From: Cephalopachus bancanus
Lineage: Eukaryota > Chordata > Mammalia > Primates > Tarsiidae
DNA: 64,000 nucleotides
NCBI GenBank assembly: GCA_027257055.1
Contig: JAPVLO010000522.1
Coordinates: 248,001 to 312,000 of the forward strand
Direction of reading: 5' to 3'
Below, piece by piece: positions 28,141-38,364 of this stretch (positions are counted from its first letter, which is position 1; every line of letters starts with the position of its first letter). The notes under the pieces were generated by a model. The model was not told where the DNA came from, ran no database searches, and worked only from the letters and a program-made list of their open reading frames with translations. A program made the translations under genes and the position numbers.

Positions 28141-28666
28141 TGATCAGGCACTTGCTGTCTTAATTCAGGTAGAATTTTCATATCATAAAATTCACCATTT
28201 TCAAGTGTGTAATTCATTGGCATTTAATATATTCACAGGGTTGTGCAGCATCCCCGCTGTGTTAATTCAAGAATATTTCATCACCCTATAAGAAAACCCT
28301 ATACCATGAGTGTAGATTTGCCCATTCTGGACATTTCATATCAACAAATTGTACATGATGTGGCCTTTGTGACTGGTTCCTTCTACTTAGCATGTTTTCA
28401 CGGTTCACCCACATGACTATCACGACTTTTATCTTCCTTTTTATGAATCTACCACAAATTGCTTGTCCATTCATCAGGTAATGGGCATCATTCCCCCCAT
28501 TTGTTTGTTTTTGGCTATTGAGAGTCATGTTGCCATGAACATTCATGTACAAATTTTGTGTGGACATGTTTTTAGTTCTTTTAGGTGTATACCTCAGGGT
28601 GAAATTGCTGGTCATATAACTCTTAGTTTAACTTTTTGAGAAGCTGCCAAACTGTATTCCACAGCA
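28140..28666 (-). mobile_element. Old L1M-type LINE fragment
   Basis: 'ataaaattcaccattttcaa', 'gtgtgtaattcattggcatt' and 'ccaaactgtattccacagca' are typical of antisense old L1M. Its right edge abuts the LRRC37-like homology at 28667. Confidence 0.7.
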
Positions 28667-29838
28667 CTGGTGTTGAGCTTGATCCTGACCTGGTGTTGGA
28701 ACTGTCATCTCACAGAAGGTTGAGCTACGACCTTCTTAGGTGACTCTTGAGGATAAGTTGGGACCTTTGGAGGCCACACTGAGGCCTCCTGCTGGGCTGG
28801 AGCAGGCTCAGTGCCCTCACTTGTCTTTGAAGTCACTGTAGCTCCACATCCACAGGCTTCACCATGGGATTGGGCAAGTTGGCACCTTTGCCTCCTGATG
28901 CCCCAACAACTGAGTGTCAGCCTCCTCATCCTCTTCAGGGAGCTGTGGAGGTTGAGCTGGGCACTCCTGCTGGAATGAAGCGGACTCGGTCTCCTTTGGG
29001 GTCTCTGGATTTTGAGCTTGGGCCTCCAGCAGGGACTGAGAAACTTCAGCTTGCTCAAGGCGCCCTGGAGACTTACCTGCATTCTGGAACCCCAGACGTA
29101 GGCTGCCAGGATAAAGGGTGTCCATATTGCATCTAAATAATCATCCTGCAAAGTATGTGTTTGATGCTGAGGATGGAGGCAAATTGGTGTGGTGATCCAA
29201 CCACAAGTTGACAAGACTCCAATGCTGAGCCAGATCTTTCATCAGGTTCTTCTATGAATCAATCAACTTTGCTGTTTTTGAACTCTGTCTAGAGGTGGAA
29301 TGTGTATTTCAAATGCCTGGTGGCCTCCAGCCTGATCCAGATCCATGTTTTGAGTCTTAACTTTGAGGGGATGAGGTAGAGTTAGGGCTGATTCTTGTCC
29401 CAGCCTAGCATTGCAACAGGTTCGGGAAGCCTTTCCTGCTGAGTCAGCTGTTTCAGACCCTGATTGGCAACTGTAACTGATCTAGCACCAAGGGCAGCTC
29501 TCCAGATAAATCCAAGACCACAAACAGAATGGAAAATTCTGTCAACGTCTGATGTGGGCCCGACATCTGGGAGGAAGCAGAGGATCCTGTGTCATCAGAG
29601 TTCCCCAGGTGTGCTGGAGGTGTAAGCACATAGGGTGATGCTTGTGGGAGATTGGAGGCATGCAAGACCAGTGCTCAGTGGGCCCTAGGGCATTAGAGTT
29701 CACCTGGATCGGGGGCCTGGGCTCACTCCAGAGCCTGAGTCGCCTGAACCAGCAGCTGCAACGGTTGCCACATGAGGAGAAGCTGCTCAGGTGGGAGGTG
29801 GGAGGAAGTTGCGCAGGTGGGAGATTATAAGCAGAGCC
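28667..29838 (-). pseudogene. LRRC37-like pseudogene: LRRC37-family N-terminal exon, degraded
   Basis: Read from 29838 downwards, a remnant signal region (QPLQLLVQATQALE) is followed by SSASSQMSGPHQTLTEFSI, LDLSGELPLVLDQ and ERLPEPVAMLGWDKNQ. Next comes LQDDYLDA, which in a second frame continues MDTLYPGSLRLGF, and then the acidic QQE-type repeats (ESASFQQECPAQPPQLPEED, EPAPAQQEASVWPPK). The order matches the first large exon of LRRC37A/B as I remember it. The reading frame changes several times, with stops. The homology ends at 28667 with a VPTPGQDQAQHQ-like remnant. It faces the C-terminal exon at 24980-26847, so this copy is split and inverted. Confidence 0.85.
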
Positions 29839-31068
29839 AGTGGGGCAAAGTGACCCTGGCCAGTGGAGTGCAGTTACCACCTCCTCAGCAGTAGCAAAGC
29901 CATATTGGCAGTCCCGTGACACTCTTGTCATGGGGAACCATGCATTCCACCTTGCCCCACCCTTTACATGTGACACCTTTATTTATAAATTTTTATTAAG
30001 CAATGGCCCAGATGGGTTCTGCTTCTGCGGCATGCCTCTTCCCACAATCAGGCCCGAGTCTCCCTCTCCCTCGTCCCCTGTTGCAGGGCAGGATTTTGGC
30101 CTAGGACTCCAGCTGCCTGTTGGGGTGGGGTATGGCAGAGCTCTCTGAGGAAGCCACATGGCCTTGCTTCACGACAGTCAGAAGGCCTAGTCCAGTTCTG
30201 ACAGCCTGAGCTCTTCTTCCAAGTTGAAACCTGAGAGGTATTCTTCCTCCTCTTGGACGTGCTGCTCCCAAGTAAAGCAACTGACCTGCAAAATGAGTGC
30301 CAGTTACTGTTATCAGTTTCAATATGTTGCCATTTTCAGCATTCTTTGTTCCATGATTGATCATTAATTCACCACTCTTTAGTAGGAGAAGCCAGGGCAT
30401 CAGTGAAGGCACCAAAATTTCTGTAGGAGTTTTGAGGCTGAGCAATTAGGTCTGGGAGAGGCTATGATTCTAGTGGCCAGCCCTTTACACCAGTCTGTGA
30501 AGGGACAGAACTGTAGTCCCACCCTGCTTCAACACAGCTATGGCCCTGGAAGTCACAGCCCACTTTTTCAGAGGTCAACCCTGTAGGCAAGCTAGAAGAA
30601 GTCATTTAGGATGCTGAAAGTCAGCATGGTAGATACATTGTTTGAAACTCTAGAACTGAAACCCAGCTGTGGTCTTCACAGCCCTTTTCTATTTTATAAA
30701 GCCTTGCTGATTGTTTGCCACAACCACTAGTGTGTCAACTCCAAGATGGTGTTTTGTCTTTTATTCTCAGGGCATAGAAAAGGCAACTGCATATATAGTC
30801 ATGGGTTTAAAACACACGTGGGGGATTGGTAGTTGACGGAAAATGCCAGGATGGGGGTGGCACACGTCATCAACCAGGATACCTCTCTCTGGGTACCCTC
30901 AGTCTCTCTATCAGTCTCTGTTGTCTATGAATCTCTGCCCCTTCCCTCATCCATGTCTATCTTCCTTTCTTGAGCCTTTGCCCCCATTGCAGCCATCACC
31001 ACCTGGAACTCCCAGGGCAGGACCTGTGCAGAGTCTGGGTTCCTAACTGAACCCACTGGTCTTCTCAC
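29839..31068. other. Junction zone between LRRC37-like and LILR-like relics
   Basis: About 1.2 kb with no immunoglobulin exon, LRR exon or repeat that I recognise. A third Ig exon would be expected here if the LILR-like gene were complete; none is seen. Confidence 0.5.
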
Positions 31069-32189
31069 CTATAATCAGAATGTTCAGGGGGTCACTTGGT
31101 TCTGACCACCCCTGGGGTATGTTCCTGTAATAGCCGTAGCATTTGAATGCCCACCTGTGGCTATGGGTCATGGGACCCACAGGAAAAAGGGCCTGGAACT
31201 CCCAATTGGATGCTTCTGAGTCCAGGATCCAGGCATGAGTGTATTTTCTTTCCTCAATGAGAATGAACTTTCCAAATACCCCTGAAGAGCCACACTAGAG
31301 TGTCACGTTCCCTCCTGAGGTCATGACAGGATTGGGCAGAGCTAAGAGAGTGGGTTTGCTATAGGTTCCTAGGAGAGACAGGGGCATGGTCTGAAATGGG
31401 GCACACACTTCGCTCATGATCCCCCAGGGCTGGGCTGAGTGGGGGTGAGACATTCCCAAGAGCAGACCCCTTTCCTGAGGACACAGCCTGGGGTTGGGAC
31501 CCCTGAGTGTTCTCTCACCTGTAACTACCAGCTCCAGGGTGTCACTCAGGTCTGACTTGTTGCTGAGGCTGCCATAGTAACAATGATATCTTCCTGCATA
31601 TTGATCTGTCATGTGTGAGATGCAGAACTTCCCCTTGTTCCAGGCTCCTGTGTGCTCTGTATTTCTCTGGACAGGGAGCTTCCCTTTTTATTCAGAGAGT
31701 ATTTCTGGGCCTCCAGGCTCCCCTGACACCACATGGTCACAGGACTCCCCCAGGAGATCACAGACTCTGGCTCAGCCCAGAGGGTGAGCCTGGGGAAGGT
31801 CCCTGAAAGAAAATCAGTCTGCAGACTCTGACATTCTGACCTCTAAGATCCCAGCTCTCTGTCTCAGGACAATCCAGATATCCCCATAGAGCAGCCCAGA
31901 GTTGCTTTTCTCCACACCCTATTGTCTAGACGTGGCCACTTGTTCCCGGCAAGGAGAAGTGAACTGGAACCATTGGAACAGACTCACCAGCCTTAACTTC
32001 GGTCCTGGGGCCCAGACTCAGCCCTGGAAGAGAGCTCCCTGTGAGAGATTTGCTTTCTGAAGCCTGAGCACACCCTTTTCTTCCAAGGAACCTCCTGGTC
32101 ATGGGGTGGACTTCCTCTCAGACTGGGATCTGCCCACCCCCTGTTCAAATTTCACCAAGACAGAGCAGGGCTGTGAGGGTCAGGGTCAT
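31069..32189 (-). pseudogene. LILR-like pseudogene: LILR-family leukocyte receptor, truncated pseudogene
   Basis: LILRs are type I receptors on myeloid and lymphoid cells that bind MHC class I and other ligands. Four exons are collinear on the minus strand. Leader 1 is 32156-32189 (34 bp, MTLTLTALLCL). Leader 2 is 31988-32023 (36 bp, GLSLGPRTEVKA). Ig domain 1 is 31519-31802 (284 bp) and Ig domain 2 is 31069-31368 (300 bp). All flanking splice sites are canonical. Ig1 has LTLWAEPESVISWGSPVTMW and, after a frameshift, YAGRYHCYYGS and LELVVTG. Its 284-bp length fits a one-base loss from the usual 285. Ig2 has KPTLLALPNPVMTSGGNVTL followed by a TAG just before its first Cys, then FKCYGYY and WSEPSDPLN. 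No stalk, transmembrane or ITIM exons follow. The leader favours LILR over KIR. Confidence 0.9.
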
Positions 32190-33133
32190 GGTTCTTACTG
32201 TACAGATGAATGAGTACACAATGGTTGACAGGAAAGACAGACACTGATAATTTGGCCACTTGGGGCTGAGTTATTACTATAATAGAATTGCCACATCAAC
32301 AGACTCACAGAAAGGGCAATTTCTCTCCCTAGAAAGCTGGTTCTCATTTCTACAATGTTGGTCCTATAGTGAGCACCAGGCTCTCTGGGGACATTTCACA
32401 CAAAAGTGTCCTGTGCCCTGACCTCTGGCAAATGTCTATCTGACTTATCTTCATGTCACCAAGGGCCAGGACATAACAGCAAATAGACACAATGCCTCCC
32501 TGAATTTGTCATTTCTGGGTGAAGTTGAGTGGGGGTTCCTTCTTCCCTCTCAGATCCTCCCATGGGGTCTCTTTAACTCCTCAGCTCACCCATTAATACA
32601 CCTTTATGGGGGCATTTCCCCAACCCTGAAGATGCTGCAGGTAAGGTGCAAGTTCATGCTACATGGCAGACTTAGGTCAGCAGAGACATCTAAAATCTGA
32701 CTGCTGTTCAAGTTGAGCTGCACTGTGGAAGTGAGCAGACAAGAGAAATAAAAGACATTCTGTCTCTTTTCTTGCTCTTGGAGGTTGAGTTATCTTTCAA
32801 ATAGTTCCCTTCTCTCACTTCTCTATTTTATTTCTTCTTTTGTTCCCAATGACATCCATTTCCCCAAGTCTTTGGAAACAAACTGTTTTATTCCTGCCTC
32901 CTTTGGGTCCATTGTTTTCTTGGCCATTCCTCAACCTCAATCCATAATCAACAATTTGGGAAAAATTCTTAGATTTGAGCTCTGACTTTTGGGTGTAGTA
33001 GAGATTGACTTCTATTGAATGCCCCACTGTTCAAGTGGAGCTGCATGTGACGAATAGGACAAAGGAGAAATACAAGAAATAAGGGGAAATTACTTCACTT
33101 TTTGTCTTGAGGTTTTTCTTCTTTGTTTTTTAC
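32190..33133. other. LILR-like upstream sequence with duplicated LTR-like patches
   Basis: Sequence upstream of the LILR-like leader. A patch at 32705-32760 ('ctgttcaagttgagctgca') recurs at 33028-33090 ('ctgttcaagtggagctgca'), about 323 bases apart, each followed by an 'agaaataa' stretch. Related to 3520-3640. Probably an old LTR pair or duplicated element. Confidence 0.4.
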
Positions 33134-33149
33134 CAAAGAGTTCTTTTCT

Positions 33150-34063
33150 TTCTTTTTTTTATTTTAAAAATGTAGGGTACAATACAGAATTAGGCATACA
33201 GATGATCACTGTACAGGTAAACTTTGAGGCTCACTTGGATCCCCACTTCACCTGGTTTGAGATCAGGTACATTTATTGATGAAGTATGCCTTCCCCCTGG
33301 CAGTTTTTCACTACTGCCAATCACTTTCTTGTAATATTAGGATAATTGCTCATGGTTTGCTTATGAGTAAGAACACAGAGTACTCAGGTCTTTATTTCTG
33401 TCATAGATCCCTGAGTATTTCATATTCTCAATTCATCCAAGTTGCTGCCAAGTTCATAATTTTGTCCTTCTTTATGCCTGTGTAATATTCCATCATGTAT
33501 ATGTACCACATGTTTTTTTAATCCAGTCTACTTTCAATGGGCAGTCCAGTTGGTTCCATAATTTTGCTACTGTGATTAGTGTAGCAATAAATCCAAGGGA
33601 ATCTGTCAAAAACCTTCTTGCACTGATAAAGGACTTTGGCAAAGTCTCAGGACACAAAATCATCGTGCAACAGACAATCACATTCATATACACCAACAAC
33701 AAACAGGCCAAGAACCAAAGAATCCCATTCACAATAACCACCAAAAAAATGAAATACCTTAACATATTTCTAATCAGAGAAGTGAAAGACTTTTACAATG
33801 AGTACTACAAAACACTGCTCAAAGAAATCAAAGATGACAAAACAAATGAAAAAAAAATCCATGCATATGGATCAGAAGAACCAACAATGCTTAGATGTCC
33901 ATCCTAAACAAGGCAATCTACAGATTTAATGCAATACCCATTAAATTACCAGTAGCATTCTTCTCAGATATGAGAACAACAATATAGAAATCCATACGGA
34001 AATATCCAAAACAATTGAACAATTATTTACAAATGAACGTAAATAGCCAAAACAATTCTCAGC
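33150..34063 (-). mobile_element. L1 with 5' inversion (twin priming)
   Basis: From 33150 to about 33590 the L1 reads antisense, with its tail as poly-T at 33150. From about 33592 to 34063 it is sense L1 ORF2 ([28 protein letters not shown]). Direct repeats 'aaagagttcttttct' (33135-33149) and 'aaaagttcttttct' (34064-34077) flank it. This is the signature of twin-primed retrotransposition. Confidence 0.88.
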
Positions 34064-34101
34064 AAAAGTTCTTTTCTGAAACCTCTCCATATATATATAT
34101 G

Positions 34102-35353
34102 TTAGGTTGGTGCAAACATAATTGTGGTTTTTACAAGTTGAAATTTGGCTTTTGAATACATTCTTAATAAATGTGATTGTTATATATGCTTTTAGCTCAC
34201 ATTTCTTGCTTTTTTTTTGCTAATGACTATTTACTTGCTGTTTATTTTATATTGATCTTAAACTATGGAAATGATGTTAGACAAAAAGCAAATTTGAGCA
34301 ATTTTCTTACTTGAGTTCAAAATGGGATGTAAAGCAACAGAGACAACTGCAATACCAACAATGCATTTGGCCCAGGAACTGCTAATGAACATACAGTGCA
34401 GTGGTGGTTCAAGAGGTTTGCAAAGGAAACTAGAACCTTGAAAATGAGAATGTAGTGGCCAGTCATAGAAAGTTTACAGTGACCAAATGAGAGCAATCAT
34501 TGAAGCTGATCCTCTTGCAACTACACAAGAAGTGGCCAAAGAACTCAGTATCAACCATTCTCTGGTAATTTGGCATTTGAAGCAAACTGAACAGGTGACA
34601 AAACTTGATAAGGAATGCCTCATGAGTTGAATAAAAGTTTTTAAAATGTCATCTTGAAGTGTAATCTTCTCTTATTCTATGCAGCAACAACAAACTGAAC
34701 CATTCTGAGGTTGATGTGTGATGAAAAGTGGATTTTATACATTTTTGAGAAATGAGCAGATAGTGGTTGGACAGAGAAGAAGCTCAAAAGCCCCTTCCAA
34801 AGCCAAACTTGCAACAAAAAGAAAGTCCTTGTGGTCACTGTTTGGTGGTCTGCTGTTGGTCTGATTCACAAAAGCTTTCTGAATCCTGGCAAAAACATTA
34901 TAGCCGAGAAGTATGTTCACCAAATTGATGTGGTACACTGAAAACTGCAATGCCTGCAGCCAGCATTGTTCAACAGGAAGGGCCCAATTCTTCTCCACGA
35001 CAATGCCCCACCACACGTTGCACAATCAAGGTTTCAAATTTGAATGAATCAGACTACAAAGTTTGCCATATTCATTTGACCTTTCACCAACTGACTACCA
35101 CTTCTTCAAGTATCTCAACAAACTTTTGCACGAAAAACACTTCCACAACCAGCAGGATGCAGAAGATGCTTTCCCAGAGTTTACCAAATTCCGAAGCACA
35201 GATTTTTGTGCTATGGGAATAAACACTTATTTATAATTGGAAAATGTGTTGATTGTCATGGTTCCTGTTTTGATTAATAAAGATGTGGTTGAATCTAGTT
35301 ATAATGATTTAAAATGCATGCTCTAAGCCATAATTACATTTGCACCAGCCTAA
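34102..35353 (+). mobile_element. Hsmar1-type mariner, near full length, dead
   Basis: Terminal inverted repeats 'ttaggttggtgcaaacataa' at the left and 'ttacatttgcaccagcctaa' at the right match Hsmar1/MADE1. The length of 1252 bases is close to the roughly 1.29 kb I remember for Hsmar1. Plus-strand transposase remnants start near 34270 (MMLDKKQI then a stop, FLLEFKMGCKATETT), with later pieces around 34730 (DEKWILY) and 35000 (HDNAP). Many frameshifts and stops mean no active transposase. A TA flanks the right end. Confidence 0.9.
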
Positions 35354-36324
35354 TACAATGGCATCTACCTCCCCCCACTAGGAAATAAACCTGTGTCCCT
35401 CCTGCCTTCTGAGGGCCCCTTGTTTTCTTGGCCATCACTCTGCACCTCAGTCCATGGTCAAGTCTCAGAATGATTCCTTATGTTTGAAATGTGATTTGGG
35501 GAGCAGGATAGGAGCTGATTTTTTCTCAATTCTTGACTATGAGGCACTGTCTTCATGATCTTTCACATTAACTTCCCAACTCTCAGCCTTAGTTTTCTCA
35601 TTTGGAATGTGTTTTTATGAACTCCATTTTTCAGAGTGGTTGTAAGTGTCAGCGGTTCCTGGGTTATGCAAAAAACTCATTTGTGGTTACATTTTACATG
35701 TCAGGTTAAGGAATGTGGGGTTGAGACATGAAAGGACCCTGGTGTTGGATGCCACAGTCAAGGTGGTCAATCGATGCATTTTCATCTGCTCCTAATACAG
35801 AGAAATACTACATACAGCATTTCTGAAATATGCAAGGCATCAAAGTCATGGGCAGAAAAGGAGAAATGAAAGATCCCCTGGTGAAGATGAATCCACAGCA
35901 AAGGACAGAGGCCAAAGCTGAGTTGTGACAGGTGCCTGTGAGCATAAAGATCAATGAGGTGGAGGATTTCATCTTTGTGTGAACACAGAAATCCTAGGGT
36001 CTGCACAGGTAGGAAAAGTGTCAGGTCTCCAGATGAAGGTTGGAGGCTATGTCATTAGCCACACCTGAGACTGGAGTGAACCCAAAACAGCCCAAAGGAA
36101 TTCACTCAAGAGAGTGTCCAAACCATCCTGCCATGGGACTGGAGGGATTCCAAACGAAGAACCACTAAACACCATGATGTTCAGACCAAAACATTTATTA
36201 GCTGGATTTTCTTATGGAATGAGGTGCTATAGTGTGTTCTTAAAATGGACAGGAAAACATAAGATGTTCTACTCACTGTTTCAATCAACAGGAAAAAAGA
36301 TAAAAGTTAAAGAAAGGTGTCTCT
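35354..36324. other. Unassigned sequence including a dispersed-repeat patch
   Basis: 35690-35790 resembles 4050-4130. The rest has no recognised gene. A minus-strand frame at 35782-36006 has no family features. Confidence 0.4.
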
Positions 36325-36560
36325 GAATATAGTTGTCTTTTGGCAGATGTAGTATATTGGTTCCAGGACAACTCATATATACCAACATTTACCCACTCAA
36401 CTCTGAAGGAACTGCATGTGGGAAAAGTTGGCCCTTTTTATATGTGAGTTTTGCATCAGGTGAATGCCATATTTTGATCCTTGTTTCATTGAAAAAAAAA
36501 AACTGCATTTATAATAACCTGAGCAATTCAAACCTGTGTTATTGAAGGGCCAACTGAATG
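36325..36560 (-). mobile_element. Tigger-group MITE
   Basis: Bounded by 'tagttgtcttttggcagatg' at the left and 'tgttattgaagggccaactg' at the right. The right end reads CAGTTGGCCCTTCAATA on the minus strand, a Tigger/MER-type terminus. Internal A-run at 36490. Confidence 0.62.
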
Positions 36561-37040
36561 TTGAGGTTATCTGGGGATGACAAATCAAATTTATAATCTG
36601 GATTGCATAGAATGGCAAACCAGCTAATGTATCTTTGTGGGAATGAAAGGGAAACCCTAGTTATCAGAAAGGGAGGGTTCCCATAAGCTACTTGGAAACA
36701 TAGTTCATTGGATCCAGAGGTCCAAAGCTGGAGTTGTCAGTTCCAAGGTGGAGATGCCATCACTGGACAAGTTTTCTTTTGATAGCAGCTTGTTGGAATA
36801 GATGTAGTCCTTATGCGTGTCTACAGATTAACATTATCATAGCAGGAGATGCATGAAGGACAGGAAAGGGTTTATTGTGGGGCGATTTTGAATGTCCTTG
36901 GAAACATTTCTAATCTCAGACATGCAAGCATGGGTCTACTCTTGTTCTTGTCTTCCTGGTCCTAATTTACCTAGTCTGACTATAGTAAGTTAATCCTGGC
37001 AACTGCAACTTTCATATTAGACCGGTGCTGGAGTTGGGTG
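36561..37040. other. Unassigned sequence
   Basis: No gene or repeat recognised. Confidence 0.4.
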
Positions 37041-37044
37041 ATGA

Positions 37045-37436
37045 AGTGTTATAAGATAGTTTGTAGAAGTTGGTTCAGGATAGGGATGATTACTACAGTT
37101 TTAGCAAAATGGTTAATTTTTTGGTGTTTTTGATAAACAATCTAAACAGCTTTATTAGTATCTGGGATGTTAAAAGCTCCAGCTTGAGTTCAAACCTGAA
37201 GGCAAAGGCACATGGCTGGTCAGGTCACAGGGCAGACACACCACTTTGAGCTTCTTTGTAAGGATAAGGAAAAAAGTGGGAAAAATGTGGGTCCCACAGA
37301 AGTTGCAATTCACTCTCTCCTATGTTTGTGGACAGACCATGGGGTATCTCAGTTCACTGAACCAGGCCTGTGGTTAGTATGCAGCCAACTCCCACATCTG
37401 TGCATAAAACATGTTTACTACATTATTGTTAGACAT
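37045..37436 (-). mobile_element. LTR-like repeat, copy 3
   Basis: On the minus strand it begins 'tgtctaacaataatgtagta' and carries an AATAAAG-type signal near 37160, followed by 'ctgtttagattgtttatc'. It aligns with 2800-3120 and, at its start, with the 5' end of the minus-strand element at 5130-5742. Probably a solo LTR; no viral coding sequence adjoins it. Confidence 0.5.
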
Positions 37437-38364
37437 GAGCATCTCTCCAATGTATGAGGATGAGGCTCACAGAAGACCATCCCTGATGGCACAATGAGCT
37501 GATGATAACTTTAGGAGCATGGATGCCACAAGAGCATGGTCTGTAGGGAAGACTGGATTTAACAGTCTCCCTCATCAGTTTTGTTTTTGAGCTGCATTTG
37601 GGAGAAAACATATATGGAGGATGAGATATGTGGCAGGAGAACCATGCATCAGGAATGACCATCAAACCCTACACCAGAGAAAAATAGAAAACTTTAGAAA
37701 TGTATTAGATAGTTATTATGGAGGTGAAAGATAGCAAATTGAGTTAACACAAATAAAAATTTTATCAAGGACAAGACCCAGATGAAATGGTAAACTTTTA
37801 AATTGAAATCAAATATTCAGAACATATTACAGAATACATAAGAAAGAGATAAGATATGTAAAAATAGATAAGATAATTAGTATACACAGGAAACAGAATG
37901 AGAACAGTAAACATGTAACAATGTATCAGTTTCCAAAGGAAAAAAATAACAATTATGTTGCTCAATGCTTGAAAAGAATGAATTTTTTACTGAAATGAAG
38001 AAAGAACATGGGTTTGAGAAATCAGTTAATGTTAGAATAAATATCTTTATAATGGTAAAATGCATTGTGTCTAGAAAAAAATAGCAAATAAGAAACTACT
38101 AGAGAAAACACAAATTATTAATCAGTAAATGGCAAGCTTATTAGGACTGGATTGTCTAAGGGCAAAAATTGATGACCAAAGTTACTGGAGAAATATTACC
38201 AACATACTAATTGTGAGTAGAGAATTCTACATTTCATCTCATTATTAAGGTGAAAAGTGGAAGTGTCTGCAGCGGACAAAATCTTAAGACATAAGAAGAA
38301 TCAAGCATCTCTGACATGTTGAGACTCATGTCTCACACATTAGACACATCACATCAAGTTGCAT
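37437..38364. other. Unassigned AT-rich sequence
   Basis: No gene or repeat family recognised. Composition is A-rich, consistent with very old transposon debris. Confidence 0.4.

Noticed and set aside
28864..29136. 90-codon plus-strand frame
   Set aside because: Antisense of the LRRC37-like acidic repeats on the minus strand.
30101..30445. 114-codon minus-strand frame between the LRRC37-like and LILR-like relics, considered as a further LILR exon
   Set aside because: No Ig Cys/Trp pattern, no flanking splice sites of the right phase.
31069..32189. Assignment of the receptor relic to KIR rather than LILR
   Set aside because: Leader text GLSLGPRT and the Ig1 start LTLWAEP fit LILR; KIR leaders and first domains read differently.
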